64,000 nt of DNA from an uncultured Ruminococcus sp. (GCA_902795355.1 CADBKZ010000003.1:1-64000); one strand, 5' to 3'. Counted from the stretch's first letter, positions 26,748 through 36,067 are shown. Notes: generated by a model not told the origin, from the sequence alone. Numbers and translations: made by a program.

Positions 26748-27443
26748 TTAAGCGTTTTCGCCCGCCGCGAAAAGCGTTCGGCTGACGTCGGTTTCCAATT
26801 CGCGCCGCAGCTGCGAAAAGATCATTTCCAGCGAACAATTGGACTCCACGTCGCCATACCGCAAAAGAACGCCGCCGTTGATCTGTGCGGTATCGCCCGC
26901 GAGCACGATCTTGTTCAATCTCGCTTCGCTGACCGTTCCTTTCAGCTTTTTCTTGGCTCCTTCCACAACCGCTTTGCCGATGGCCTCGCGATCCTTTCGG
27001 TTCAGCACGACCTCATACGGCAGGGCGGCGGATTCGTCCTCTTCGCCATAGAGCGCAAGGTTTCTCTCCTCGGTTTCGGATAGCTCGCGGATGGCAGCGG
27101 CCAAAAGACCGACAACAAGGTCGGTATATGTTTTTTCCGATCCGGTTTCAATTTCACGGAACGCATCCTCGAACGCCCGTTCGATCAGTTCGCTTCGCGT
27201 TTTCCCGATCCGGTTTCTTCTTTCCATTGCCACGGACGATTTTGCCCGCGCAATCAGATCGGCGGCCTTTTGCGCGGCCTCCTGCTCGTTTGCGCGGCGG
27301 ATCTCCGCGGCGCGGGCGGCATATTCGGCGCGGATGCGCTCGCAATCCGCTTTCGCTTCCGCAATGATCTTCTCCGCGCTCGCCTGCGCCTCGGCAAGGA
27401 TTTTTTCGGTAATTTTATTCAGTCCGTTCGTGTTTGACGCCAA
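26748..27443 (-). CDS. atpE: V-type ATP synthase subunit E
   Basis: A 231-residue peripheral-stalk subunit. The N-terminal half is a continuous charged coiled coil (KITEKILAEAQASAEKIIAE and following), which pairs with subunit H; the C-terminal globular part contains INGGVLLRYGDVESNCSLE, the conserved block that binds the head. Position between K and C is typical. Confidence 0.93.
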   Translation of the reverse strand: MASNTNGLNKITEKILAEAQASAEKIIAEAKADCERIRAEYAARAAEIRRANEQEAAQKAADLIARAKSSVAMERRNRIGKTRSELIERAFEDAFREIETGSEKTYTDLVVGLLAAAIRELSETEERNLALYGEEDESAALPYEVVLNRKDREAIGKAVVEGAKKKLKGTVSEARLNKIVLAGDTAQINGGVLLRYGDVESNCSLEMIFSQLRRELETDVSRTLFAAGENA

Positions 27444-27488
27444 CGATCCGGCCTCCTTTCCGTTTGGTATTTGCGCACCTCTCCGATC

Positions 27489-27989
27489 TTACGCAAAGAG
27501 GATGAGCAAAAGCGAAACCAGAACCGCGAAAATCGCGTAGGTTTCCACCAAGGAAGCGGAAATGATGGCTTTACCGGTGGCTTCGGGACGCTTGGCAAGC
27601 ACCGAAATACCCGCCGTTGCAACCTCGCCCTGCTTGATGGCCGAAAACAGACCGCCGAACGCGATGGGGAGCGACGCAACCAGAAAATACGCGCCCTGTG
27701 CAACCGTTAACTGCTGCGCGGCTCCGCCGCCGAGCAGACCCATTTTGAAGATGATCATGAACGACGTTACCAAACCGTAAATTCCCTGCGTCATCGGAAG
27801 CGCCTGCAACAGGAACGCCTTACCGAATTTGTTCGGGTCCTCGCTGATCAGCCCCGCGGTCGCCTTTGCGACCATGTTTACGCCCTTTGCCGAGCCGATG
27901 CCCGCGAGAAGCGTTGCCAACGCCGCGCCGAGAAGCGCCAAGTTGTTGCCCGAAAAGATCTCTTTCCAAATTTCACCCATGATTTTCAA
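27489..27989 (-). CDS. atpK: V-type ATP synthase subunit K (rotor ring, double hairpin)
   Basis: A 166-residue proteolipid with four membrane helices, a fused pair of c-type hairpins. By comparison with the sodium-binding Enterococcus hirae NtpK, the ligands are conserved: Leu64, Thr67 and Gln68 in LPMTQGIYG, Gln120 in SAIKQGEVATAG and Glu149 in LVETYAIFAVL. This supports sodium rather than proton translocation, an inference. One carboxylate per two hairpins implies a low ion-to-ATP ratio, usually taken as an ATP-driven pump. Confidence 0.95.
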   Translation of the reverse strand: MKIMGEIWKEIFSGNNLALLGAALATLLAGIGSAKGVNMVAKATAGLISEDPNKFGKAFLLQALPMTQGIYGLVTSFMIIFKMGLLGGGAAQQLTVAQGAYFLVASLPIAFGGLFSAIKQGEVATAGISVLAKRPEATGKAIISASLVETYAIFAVLVSLLLILFA

Positions 27990-30007
27990 TCTCCTTTTTG
28001 TTTTTGTATATCGAAATTTAATTGGGTACCGTCCGTTATGTTCTCCGAATATTCTTCCGTCGGCATGGCGGGTGTGAACGGCTCTCCGCCGTCCTCATAG
28101 AACTTGCCGAAGAACTCGATATATTGCAGCCGCGCCGCGTGAACAAACGTTCCGAGAATGTTGATTGCAATGTTCAGCCCGTGCCCCACGACAAGGATCA
28201 CGAGCATTACCAAAAACCCGATGGGGCCCTTGGTCCCGAGCGCGGTGATCATGTTGATGACCTTTGCGATAACCCCCGCCACCATTCCGAGCGCGAGAAT
28301 GCGCGAATAGGAAAGCAGGTCGGAGCCGTAGCTGATCAGCCCGTACAGGCCGCCGAAGCCCTTGATTAACCGTTGGAACGGGTTCTTTTGCCCATAGCCG
28401 TTGAGCAAGAGGATCATAACAACGCCCGCAATGCAAACGCCGGCCGCCACGCCGGACGGGATTGTGCCTTTTGCCGCGACGTTGACGATCAGCAACCCGA
28501 ACCCCGCAAACAAGACCCAATACGGCAGGATGGTGCAAACGGCTTCCCCCGCCTGCCCGTTCCGGCATAGGACGACAAACTTGATTGCCATGCCCGCGAT
28601 GATATGCGCGGCGCCGACCGCGAGAGAGACGACCAAAAACATCATCGGGTCGTCCAGCGGGTTGAACCAGAGTCCGCCGCTGAAAAAGTGTCCCGCTTCG
28701 GAATCCACCGCGTTCGGGGCGATCTGCGCCATAATCGCGGTGGGCAGGTCTCCGAACCATCCGCCGAAGATCGCGCCCATAATCGCGCTGGAAATGCCGC
28801 AGAAGCCGAACATCATCAGCATTCGCCGCATGCCCGTTCGCGGGTTGAGCAATTTGATTCCCGCAAAGCAAAGGATCGCCAGCAGCAGTCCGTAGCCGAA
28901 ATCCGCAAACATCAGCCCGAAGATGATGAAGTAGAAAATGCTCATGATGAAAGTGGGATCGAACGTTCCGTACTTGGGATAGGCATACATTCCGATTACC
29001 CACTCGAAATTGGCGGCGAACCGGTTGTTATGCAGCAGCACGGGCGGCTCGTCCCCGGGCGCGGGATCTTCCAGCTCATAGGCGCATTCAAAGGCTTCCA
29101 ACGCCTCGCCGACCTGCCGCTTCATGGAATCCGGCACCCACCCGTCGAGGATGGCGCAATGTCCCGTTTGCGCCAGCTTTTGTTTGAGCTTGGCGGCGGT
29201 CCGGTTGGTCTGCTCAATGTCCGAAAGAATCTCAACGTCGTCTTTCTTCTCCGCGAGGTCGCGGAGCGTTTCCTCGGTTTCCCGATACCGCGTTTGCAGT
29301 TCGTTCCATTGCGAGCGCGCGTCCGCGGCGACCGCCTCGGCGGTTTTCTCTTCCCTCGGCAGTTCGGTTTTCAGGAACCCGCGCTCGGTAAGAAACCGAT
29401 TGGCCTCGGCCTCTTCCGCCCGCAGATACGTGACCGCGCAATAAACGCCGTCTTTCTCCGCCGCGACCGATTCCACGATGATGCCCGCCTCGCCCAAGGC
29501 CGAAACCTTTTCGTCAACGTTGACCGACGGCGGGAAAACGCCGAGCGACGTTACCGTTTTTGCCGTTTCGAGCGCGTTCAGCGGAAGATCCAGCCCGCGC
29601 CACGGCACCAGCGACTCCGCGAGCGCCTGCAAGCGGCTTTGCTCCGCCAAAACGGCGTGCAGCGTCTCTTTGCAGCGCAAAGCCCGCTCCGCGGTTTCCA
29701 TGGCGGCATCCGCCCGTCCGTCCCCCGCAAAGGCTTCCCGATTTACGCGCAGAACCCGCCTTGCCAGCCCCTTTTTTCGGGTGGCATACTTTGCGAGAAC
29801 GGGGAGCGCCTCGCCGATTACGGCAAGCCTTTTCTCGGTTCGCGCCAGCTCTTCTTCCGCGTTCAGATACGGAAAAACGGCCGCTCCGCGTTCGGGATCG
29901 GCAGTCCGGACGTCCACGCAGCGCAAATCCATCAGGCGGCGAACAATGCGGTCGGCATCCTCGCGGAAAGCAAACACGGTGAGCCTTTGCATTTTGCTTA
30001 CCGACAT
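27986..30007 (-). CDS. atpI: V-type ATP synthase subunit I (a-type stator)
   Basis: A 673-residue stator subunit. The soluble N-terminal half (about residues 1-330) has coiled coils; the C-terminal half has seven to eight membrane helices starting near FIMSIFYFIIFGLMFADFGYG. The conserved essential arginine region is in SYSRILALGMV. ATG 30007 is preceded by GGAGGGGTGG, and overlaps the subunit H gene by 10 bases; the frame continues further upstream but only as overlap with H. Confidence 0.95.
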   Translation of the reverse strand: MSVSKMQRLTVFAFREDADRIVRRLMDLRCVDVRTADPERGAAVFPYLNAEEELARTEKRLAVIGEALPVLAKYATRKKGLARRVLRVNREAFAGDGRADAAMETAERALRCKETLHAVLAEQSRLQALAESLVPWRGLDLPLNALETAKTVTSLGVFPPSVNVDEKVSALGEAGIIVESVAAEKDGVYCAVTYLRAEEAEANRFLTERGFLKTELPREEKTAEAVAADARSQWNELQTRYRETEETLRDLAEKKDDVEILSDIEQTNRTAAKLKQKLAQTGHCAILDGWVPDSMKRQVGEALEAFECAYELEDPAPGDEPPVLLHNNRFAANFEWVIGMYAYPKYGTFDPTFIMSIFYFIIFGLMFADFGYGLLLAILCFAGIKLLNPRTGMRRMLMMFGFCGISSAIMGAIFGGWFGDLPTAIMAQIAPNAVDSEAGHFFSGGLWFNPLDDPMMFLVVSLAVGAAHIIAGMAIKFVVLCRNGQAGEAVCTILPYWVLFAGFGLLIVNVAAKGTIPSGVAAGVCIAGVVMILLLNGYGQKNPFQRLIKGFGGLYGLISYGSDLLSYSRILALGMVAGVIAKVINMITALGTKGPIGFLVMLVILVVGHGLNIAINILGTFVHAARLQYIEFFGKFYEDGGEPFTPAMPTEEYSENITDGTQLNFDIQKQKGD

Positions 30008-30318
30008 TTCGCTTCCACCCCTCCGATTACGATATTTTTTGCGGCGGTCTCCCGCTCCGAGGCCGCGCGGGCAATGGCTTCCGCCTCGTTTTGCGCCGCC
30101 TTTTGCGCGGCGGCGGTCAGCCGCTCGGCTTCCGCGCGCGCTCCCTCGAGCGCGGCGGCCTGCACGGACGCGGCTTCTTCCTCCGCGCGGCGGCAGAGTT
30201 CCCGCCCCGCGGATTCGGCTTCGGAACGCAGCTCGGCCGCGCGCGCTTCCGCCTCGGCGATCAATCGATCGGCCTCGGCTTCCGTTTCCCGAATCCGGTT
30301 CATGGTTTCCTTTGACAT
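29998..30318 (-). CDS. V-type ATP synthase subunit G/H (peripheral stalk)
   Basis: A 106-residue protein that is almost entirely an Ala/Glu/Arg-rich coiled coil, as in the peripheral-stalk subunit called G or H, which pairs with subunit E. Low-complexity composition makes sequence recognition weak, but its place as first gene of the operon, overlapping subunit I, is decisive. Confidence 0.85.
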   Translation of the reverse strand: MSKETMNRIRETEAEADRLIAEAEARAAELRSEAESAGRELCRRAEEEAASVQAAALEGARAEAERLTAAAQKAAQNEAEAIARAASERETAAKNIVIGGVEAKCR

Positions 30319-30496
30319 AAGACCTCCCGTCCCCGCGGATCGGCCGCGACCATTGCGCTCCGGCCCGCGGCAAGTACCGCGAACATATAAACTGAAAAAT
30401 ATGATACCATACGCGCCGTGTGATTTGTGCGAACAACACTTGGCGCGAACGGAGCGGCTCGCTTCGCTCCCCGCTCGGCGTTTGTATTTTCTATCT

Positions 30497-30525
30497 ATTA
30501 TACCATACTTTCATTCCGATTGCAA
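30497..30525 (-). promoter_or_regulatory. Promoter of the V-ATPase operon
   Basis: Minus-strand TTGCAA (30525-30520) and TATAAT (30502-30497), 17-base spacer. The -35 lies inside the last codons of the upstream gene. A leader of about 170 bases with a GC-rich inverted repeat near 30434-30475 precedes subunit H. Confidence 0.75.
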
Positions 30526-31095
30526 GTCTTTTTCTTTGTTTTTTTGGGATTTTGTTAAATATTTTTCAATCTCTTTCCGTATTTCGGAAAACGGCTCTCC
30601 GCGGTGCGGATTCCGAAAGAAAACCACCCCGCCGTTTTCGGGATAACAACCGTCCGCCCGACACCCGAAATCTCCCGCCTTTTTCCCGCCGAACCACCGC
30701 CGCAGGATCTCTTTTTCGGGCAGGAAGGTATTCTCCGCCGGATTCCATACCTGCGCCGACCGGCGGTGTTCCCCGCTCCCGTCGCCGCGCGTCAGGGTCA
30801 GGTCGCAAACAACCGCAAGAAAACGGTCGTCGATCTCCCGCGCGCTCCCCGAAAGGCGAAGGACGCTCGGGCGAAAGCGGGATCGCTCCCAAATATCGGA
30901 CAGGGCAAGATACGCGGCCCGCTGACGCGCCCCCTCGACCTCTTCGGCCCACCGGACAACGGTTTGGATCATTTGCCCGTAAAAGCTCCGCATGGCTTCA
31001 TTTCCCCGCGGGATCGCGATGGTCGCGTCCGCGCGGACAAGCGTTCGGTATTCTTCGCGCAAAACGGCGTGCGCCGCGCATAATTCGGTCTCCAT
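30511..31095 (-). CDS. Hypothetical protein, conserved-looking
   Basis: A 194-residue soluble, charged protein I do not recognise. No signal peptide or membrane helix. The start ATG 31095 is preceded by GGGGGTGA. The segment NEAMRSFYGQMIQTVVRWAEEVEG is a long amphipathic helix and the C-terminus is lysine- and glutamate-rich (KEIEKYLTKSQKNKEKD). The layout vaguely recalls DUF3298-type domains but I cannot support that. Its 3' end contains the -35 element of the V-ATPase promoter. Confidence 0.6.
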   Translation of the reverse strand: METELCAAHAVLREEYRTLVRADATIAIPRGNEAMRSFYGQMIQTVVRWAEEVEGARQRAAYLALSDIWERSRFRPSVLRLSGSAREIDDRFLAVVCDLTLTRGDGSGEHRRSAQVWNPAENTFLPEKEILRRWFGGKKAGDFGCRADGCYPENGGVVFFRNPHRGEPFSEIRKEIEKYLTKSQKNKEKDLQSE

Positions 31096-31243
31096 AAAAT
31101 CACCCCCTGCTTTCTTTCTATTCATCCGGAAGGGATTTTATGAACCGATTCCGACGGGTCTCTCCCGAAAAATGTGTTTTTGCGGCGCAAAACCGTTTTG
31201 CCGCGCCGGAAAAAATGTTTTCGGAACCGCTTTATGAAAAAAA

Positions 31244-31258
31244 GGCCGCAAAGCGGTC
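31244..31258 (-). terminator. Terminator after dtxR-type gene
   Basis: GGCCGC/GCGGTC hairpin with an AAA loop and a run of seven T on the minus strand, 24 bases after the regulator stop. Confidence 0.7.
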
Positions 31259-31281
31259 TTTTCTTCCGTTGGACGGTTCCG

Positions 31282-31653
31282 TTAATTCTCCGTTGTTTCC
31301 ATGTACCGTTTCAACGCTTCAAACGTGATGTCGCTGATGTCGTGTTCCATCCGGCAGGCGTCGTCGGTGGCGATGGGATCCTCTACGCCGATTTGTTTCA
31401 AGAAGGCGGTGAGCAGTTTATGCCGCTCGTAAATTTTAGCGGCGACGTTCCGGCCTTCGTCCGTCAGCGTCAGGTACCCTTTTTCATCCACGGTCAAATA
31501 GCCGCCGTCCTCCAACAAATGGATGGCGCGGCTTACGCTGGGCTTGCTGAACCCCATATGGTCGCACACGTCAATGGAGCGGACGATCCCTTTCTTTTCG
31601 GAAAGCACAAGGATCGTTTCCAAATACATTTCTCCGGATTCCTGCAGATTCAT
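31282..31653 (-). CDS. DtxR/MntR-family metal-dependent repressor
   Basis: A 123-residue regulator. The winged helix-turn-helix (VRSIDVCDHMGFSKPSVSRA) occupies residues 20-45 and the metal-binding dimerisation helix reads DDACRMEHDISDITFEAL near the C-terminus. It lacks the SH3-like third domain, as in MntR, suggesting manganese or iron sensing; the metal cannot be told from sequence. ATG 31653 follows AGGAGG. No metal transporter is directly adjacent, so its targets are elsewhere. Confidence 0.9.
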   Translation of the reverse strand: MNLQESGEMYLETILVLSEKKGIVRSIDVCDHMGFSKPSVSRAIHLLEDGGYLTVDEKGYLTLTDEGRNVAAKIYERHKLLTAFLKQIGVEDPIATDDACRMEHDISDITFEALKRYMETTEN

Positions 31654-31682
31654 GGGGGCCTCCTTTTTTCGTCCTTTTTCCC

Positions 31683-31711
31683 ATTTTACCATAAAAATGT
31701 GAATAAATCAA
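31683..31711 (-). promoter_or_regulatory. Promoter of dtxR-type gene
   Basis: Minus-strand TTGATT (31711-31706) and TAAAAT (31688-31683), 17-base spacer. Confidence 0.65.
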
Positions 31712-31756
31712 GTATTTTGCGTTTTTTATCGGGGCGTGGCCTTGTTTGAGAAAACC

Positions 31757-31790
31757 GCCCGCCGGTTCCGGATTGCGCGGATCGGCGGGC
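31757..31790 (-). terminator. Terminator after the capD-like gene
   Basis: GCCCGCCG (31757-31764) pairs with CGGCGGGC (31783-31790), with four T following on the minus strand, just past the stop codon at 31796. Confidence 0.65.
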
Positions 31791-31795
31791 TTTTC

Positions 31796-33718
31796 TTATT
31801 CGTTGACCGCGAGTTTCATTTCCTCGGATTCGGCGGCATGGCTATTGATTTCATCGGGATTGCGGAAGGTGGGAATTACGCTTCGCATCGCCTCTTTTAC
31901 GGCGGGAGAATTGACCTCGCCCTCGTGTTCTTTCACCACCCGCGAAAGCAGGTTGAGTTTGGCTTGAATTTCGGTACGGGAAAGCGGCTGATCGCGCTCC
32001 ACGAAAATCATGTTGTTTTCGGTTTTATCCAGATTTTCGGTTTTGATCAGCAATTCCTCATAGAGTTTCTCTCCGGGGCGCAGACCGATTTCCTTGATCA
32101 TAATATCCTCGTTCGGAACAAAGCCGGAAAGCCGGATCATGCTGGTTGCAAGGTCGTAGATCAGAACGGGTTTTCCCATGTCCAGCACAAATAGTTCCCC
32201 GCGCTTTGCCATGGCTCCCGCCTGCATCACCAGCTGACTTGCTTCCGGAATCGTCATAAAATAGCGGATGATCCGTTTATCGGTGATGGTGACGGGGCCG
32301 CCATGCTCAATCTGGCGGCGGAACAGCGGGATAACCGACCCGTTGGACCCCAACACGTTGCCGAACCGAACCGCGGCGAACGCGGTTGCGCTGTCGGCGC
32401 GGCTTTGCACGATCATTTCGCACATCCGCTTGGAAGCTCCCATAATGTTGGTGGGGTTAACGGCTTTATCGGTGGAGATGAGAATGAACTTTTTCGCTCC
32501 GTATTTTTCGGCCATATCGGCGGTGTTGTTGGTTCCGAACACGTTGTTTTTGATTGCCTCGCAACCGTTCTCTTCCATCAGCGGGACATGCTTATGCGCC
32601 GCCGCATGAAACACGATTTCGGGGCGGTGTTCGGCAAACACCGCGTCCATTCGCTCGCGATCCCGCACCGAGGCGATCACCACTTTCAGATCCAGCTCGG
32701 AACCGTAGGTGCGGACAAGCTCCTGCTGAATGTCGTATGCGTTGTTCTCGTAAATATCGAGGATGATCAGCCGCTTCGGTTTGCAGGCGGCGATCCGGCG
32801 GCAAAGCTCGCTTCCGATGGACCCGCCCCCGCCCGTAACCAGCACAACCTTGTCCGCGTAAAAGGCGCGCGCCGATTCGTCGGTCACATTCAACGCCTTG
32901 CGGAACAGGAGATCCTCAATGGAGAAATCGCGCAGGGTTCTCCGAACGGAAGTGTTGTTTCCGACATCCCGCAGAGGTGTGTCGTAAACCTTGATCTTGC
33001 AGGAAGTGCGGCTGTAAAAATGATACAGATTGGTGGCTTTTTCGTTATCCAATCCGGCCAGCGCAATGAAGATCTCTCCAATGCCCTGCTCGCGGATTAC
33101 ATCGAGGGTTTCATCGTTCTCGGGGTACACTTTCAGCCCCGCGACGCGGCTTCCGGCCTTGGAAAAGTCGCTGTCGATGAAAAACGCGGGCTTATAGTTG
33201 GCGGCGCGGCCGTACTGCAACTCGTTGGCGAGAAGCGACCCGATTTGCCCCGCGCCCACAATGACAACGGGAATGCGGTTCCCGCCGTCCCGATTTTCGG
33301 AATTCCGGTTGAGAAATTTATAAAGCAGGCGATAGCAAAAACGCGAAGAAAGCGTTAGCAGCGCGTTGAGCGCGGCAACGGTGACGAAAAACCAAACCCC
33401 GCGGTAGAGCCCCGCCAATTTGCTGACCAGCATGGCGAACACACCGCCGATCGCGTCCGCCACGATCAGTTTGAGAAGAGATGTGGTATTGGTATATCTC
33501 CATACGTTAAAGTAGATCCCGCCCCCCAAACGGAACAGCAAGATGCAGGCGATCAGAATCAACGAATTGAGGAGATATTCGGAGGTTTGATAAGTCAGGC
33601 TACGATCGACCAGATACGTTGCGGCAAGATAGCACCCCGCAACAACCGCAAAACAGAATACGTCGATCAAAATCAAAAGAAGTCTCCGATACCGAAACCG
33701 AAGCGGTTTTATGGACAT
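31796..33718 (-). CDS. CapD/EpsC-type membrane nucleotide-sugar 4,6-dehydratase
   Basis: A 640-residue polysaccharide biosynthesis protein. Four membrane helices (about residues 10-120), a CoA-binding-like Rossmann domain with VVIVGAGQIGSLLANEL, then an extended SDR domain with VLVTGGGGSIGSELCRRI. LISTDKAVNPTNIMGASKR contains the active-site block of the PglF/CapD dehydratases, which make UDP-4-keto-6-deoxy-GlcNAc. Start ATG 33718 (MSIKPLRFRYRRLL). It likely feeds capsule or surface glycan synthesis; no glycosyltransferases are adjacent, though a BY-kinase lies 8 kb away. Confidence 0.9.
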   Translation of the reverse strand: MSIKPLRFRYRRLLLILIDVFCFAVVAGCYLAATYLVDRSLTYQTSEYLLNSLILIACILLFRLGGGIYFNVWRYTNTTSLLKLIVADAIGGVFAMLVSKLAGLYRGVWFFVTVAALNALLTLSSRFCYRLLYKFLNRNSENRDGGNRIPVVIVGAGQIGSLLANELQYGRAANYKPAFFIDSDFSKAGSRVAGLKVYPENDETLDVIREQGIGEIFIALAGLDNEKATNLYHFYSRTSCKIKVYDTPLRDVGNNTSVRRTLRDFSIEDLLFRKALNVTDESARAFYADKVVLVTGGGGSIGSELCRRIAACKPKRLIILDIYENNAYDIQQELVRTYGSELDLKVVIASVRDRERMDAVFAEHRPEIVFHAAAHKHVPLMEENGCEAIKNNVFGTNNTADMAEKYGAKKFILISTDKAVNPTNIMGASKRMCEMIVQSRADSATAFAAVRFGNVLGSNGSVIPLFRRQIEHGGPVTITDKRIIRYFMTIPEASQLVMQAGAMAKRGELFVLDMGKPVLIYDLATSMIRLSGFVPNEDIMIKEIGLRPGEKLYEELLIKTENLDKTENNMIFVERDQPLSRTEIQAKLNLLSRVVKEHEGEVNSPAVKEAMRSVIPTFRNPDEINSHAAESEEMKLAVNE

Positions 33719-33790
33719 GAGAAAGCCCTTTCTTTTTTTCCGGCATTCCGCCGTGATTCGCAAACCTTTTCCACATGGTGGGTCTTGTTT

Positions 33791-33819
33791 ATTTTATCAT
33801 AAAAAAAACAGTTTGTCAA
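33791..33819 (-). promoter_or_regulatory. Promoter of the capD-like gene
   Basis: Minus-strand TTGACA (33819-33814) and TAAAAT (33796-33791), 17-base spacer. Confidence 0.8.
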
Positions 33820-33917
33820 GAGGATTTCTTTGGTTTTTGGACAATTTGAAATCTTCTCCCGCAAAAAAACGCTGAAAATTATGGGAAAAGGTCCGATTTT
33901 CGGGCAATTCGGAGCAA

Positions 33918-33965
33918 AAAAAAGGCCTTTTGAACGCGGGATTGCCGATTGCGCAATCCCGCGTT
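33918..33965 (-). terminator. Terminator overlapping the ddl stop codon
   Basis: 13-bp perfect stem (33933-33945 with 33953-33965) followed on the minus strand by a short spacer and a run of eight T; the stem includes part of the stop codon. Confidence 0.8.
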
Positions 33966-34989
33966 AACGGTCTATCGCCATGCGGATCAGGATTTCGCAG
34001 AGCGCGTGGTAGGAGATGCCGACCGTTGCCGCTTCCAGCGGGAAAAGGCTGGTCGGCGTCATTCCGGGGAGCGTGTTGGCTTCGAGGCACCAAAGGCGAT
34101 CCTCGGCGTCCAGCAGAAAATCGAGCCTCGCGTACCCGCGCAGTCCGAGCGCGCGGAACGCGCGCCGCGCATATTCCGAAAGGCGCGCCGCGACCTTTGC
34201 GGGGATCGGCGCGGGGCAAATCTCTTCCGTGTCGCCCGCGTATTTATTGCGGTAATCGTAAAATCCCTGTTTCGGGCGGATCTCCACAGGCGGCAGAACG
34301 CGCTCGCCGAGGATCCCCACCGTGAGTTCCCTGCCCGTAATTTTCGTTTCCGCCAGCAAACGCGACCGGCCCGCCCCGACGGTCAGCGCGGATTGCAGTT
34401 CATCCTCGGTTTCCGCAAAACGGACCCCGACGCTCGATCCCCCGTCCGCGGGTTTCAGAACGCACGGAAGCCCGACCGCGGCGATCACCTCTTCCGCGCG
34501 GGTCGCGCGCCCGCAAAGCGTCCACGCCGGCGTTGGAACGTTCGCTCCGCGGAACAGGCTTTTGGCAAGGTCCTTGTTCATCGCGAGCAGACTGCCGCCG
34601 TAGCCGGAGCCGGTGTACGGGACGTGATACAGATCGAGGAACGCCTGCAGCTGCCCGTTCTCGCCCGCTCCCCCGTGGAGCGCGAGAAAAACGGCGTCCG
34701 CATACCGGCAGATTTCCGCCACGTTTGCGCCGATGAGAACTTCCCCGTTTCCGGACCGCGCCCGCAACGCTTCCAGATCGGGAACCCCGCCAACGGCTTC
34801 TGGCATTTCCGGCGGCTCCCGAAGAAACAGATCCGAAAGGTCCGGCGGCGTTTCCGCGCGCCCGAGATAGGGATCGAGCAGGCAAACGCGATGCCCGTTT
34901 TCGACCAGCGCCCTCGCAACGAGCGCACCCGAGGTGCGCGAAACTTCCCGCTCGGGCGAAAAACCGCCCGCCAAAACCGCAATCTTCAT
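33964..34989 (-). CDS. ddl: D-alanine--D-alanine ligase
   Basis: A 341-residue ATP-grasp enzyme that makes the D-Ala-D-Ala dipeptide for peptidoglycan. AVLAGGFSPEREVS is the N-terminal signature, KPADGGSSVGV the ATP-binding loop and EANTLPGMTPTSLFP the C-terminal substrate and magnesium site. ATG 34989 follows GGGGGAGA. It lies 61 bases after prmC, an interval holding an imperfect inverted repeat (about 35014-35043) that may attenuate read-through. Confidence 0.95.
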   Translation of the reverse strand: MKIAVLAGGFSPEREVSRTSGALVARALVENGHRVCLLDPYLGRAETPPDLSDLFLREPPEMPEAVGGVPDLEALRARSGNGEVLIGANVAEICRYADAVFLALHGGAGENGQLQAFLDLYHVPYTGSGYGGSLLAMNKDLAKSLFRGANVPTPAWTLCGRATRAEEVIAAVGLPCVLKPADGGSSVGVRFAETEDELQSALTVGAGRSRLLAETKITGRELTVGILGERVLPPVEIRPKQGFYDYRNKYAGDTEEICPAPIPAKVAARLSEYARRAFRALGLRGYARLDFLLDAEDRLWCLEANTLPGMTPTSLFPLEAATVGISYHALCEILIRMAIDR

Positions 34990-35050
34990 ATTCGTCTCCC
35001 CCTCGCATATCCGAAAGAGGAGAACCGAACGGTTCCCCTCTTTGAACAGG

Positions 35051-35884
35051 TTATGCGGTTGGGTCCCGATCTGCCCGTTGCAACTCGGCAACGCGGTCGT
35101 TTCCGCCGTAATCCCGCAGGATCGAACAGGTAAAACCGTTCTCGGCGGCCATGCGGCGCAGGTCGTCGGCCTGATCGTATCCGATCTCGAACAGGCAAAA
35201 GCCGTCCGGCTCCAACCACTCCCGCGCAATGCGCAGAAGCGCGCGGTAGAAGCGCAACCCGTCCTCTCCGCCGTCGAGCGCCATGCGGGGTTCGCTCCGC
35301 ACCTCGGGAGAAAGCGTTTCCAACTCGGATGTGCGAATGTAGGGCGGGTTGGAGAGGATGGCCGCAGGGCGCGGATATTCGGGAACAAAGTTCAGAACGT
35401 CCGCGGCGCGCAAGGTCAGGCGGTCGGCAACTCCGTTCCGCGCGGCGTTTCGCGCGGCCAAGGACAGGGCGGCTTGCGATAGATCAACGGCCAGCGCGGA
35501 GGCATCGGGCCTCTCACAAAGCGCTGAAACGGCAATACAGCCGCTTCCCGTGCAGAGATCGGCGAAAAACGCGCCCTTCGGGAGCCGCGCTACGGCGCGC
35601 TCCACCAGCGTTTCGGTATCGGCGCGCGGGATCAGGCAAGCGGGCGATACTTCGTAGATCTGCCGGTAAAACGGCCATTCCCCGAGCAGATATTGCAACG
35701 GCCGCCGTTCCGCTCTCCCGCGCACGGCGTGTTCCAGCGCGGAGCTCGGGTAGTCGCGCTCCGGTTGCAGGGGAACCGACGCGCGATCGGTTCCGCAAAA
35801 ATGTTCAATCAGGCATGCGGCGTCCCATTCCGGCGCGTCCACACCCGCCTGCCGCAAAAGCGCGACGGCGTTCCGATAGGTCAT
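35051..35884 (-). CDS. prmC: Peptide chain release factor glutamine methyltransferase
   Basis: A 277-residue methyltransferase that modifies the GGQ glutamine of release factors. An N-terminal helical domain precedes the SAM site ADLCTGSGCIAVSAL and the catalytic SNPPYIRTSEL motif (about residue 185). prfA often lies next to prmC in Firmicutes, but is not seen here. The upstream region 35885-36000 is divergent from the small acidic protein gene. Confidence 0.94.
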   Translation of the reverse strand: MTYRNAVALLRQAGVDAPEWDAACLIEHFCGTDRASVPLQPERDYPSSALEHAVRGRAERRPLQYLLGEWPFYRQIYEVSPACLIPRADTETLVERAVARLPKGAFFADLCTGSGCIAVSALCERPDASALAVDLSQAALSLAARNAARNGVADRLTLRAADVLNFVPEYPRPAAILSNPPYIRTSELETLSPEVRSEPRMALDGGEDGLRFYRALLRIAREWLEPDGFCLFEIGYDQADDLRRMAAENGFTCSILRDYGGNDRVAELQRADRDPTA

Positions 35885-35997
35885 GGCGCGATTCCCCCTT
35901 TTCCGTATTATTCTTCAATATCCTACCACATTTTTGCCCGAAAATCAAGCGAAAATCGTTTTTTTCGGCAAAAAAAGGAAAAAAGTCGAAAAAACTA

Positions 35998-36026
35998 TTG
36001 TAATTTCCGGAAATGCGTGATATACT
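35998..36026 (+). promoter_or_regulatory. Promoter ahead of the small acidic membrane protein
   Basis: TTGTAA at 35998-36003, 17-base spacer, TATACT at 36021-36026 with an extended -10 TG at 36018-36019. Confidence 0.7.
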
Positions 36027-36067
36027 AATGTCAGAAGTTCCATCGAAAAAGAATGGGGGTACCAAAC

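Noticed and set aside
28604..30646. Plus-strand frame of 680 codons across atpI
   Set aside because: Antisense shadow, no domain and it covers several confident gene starts.
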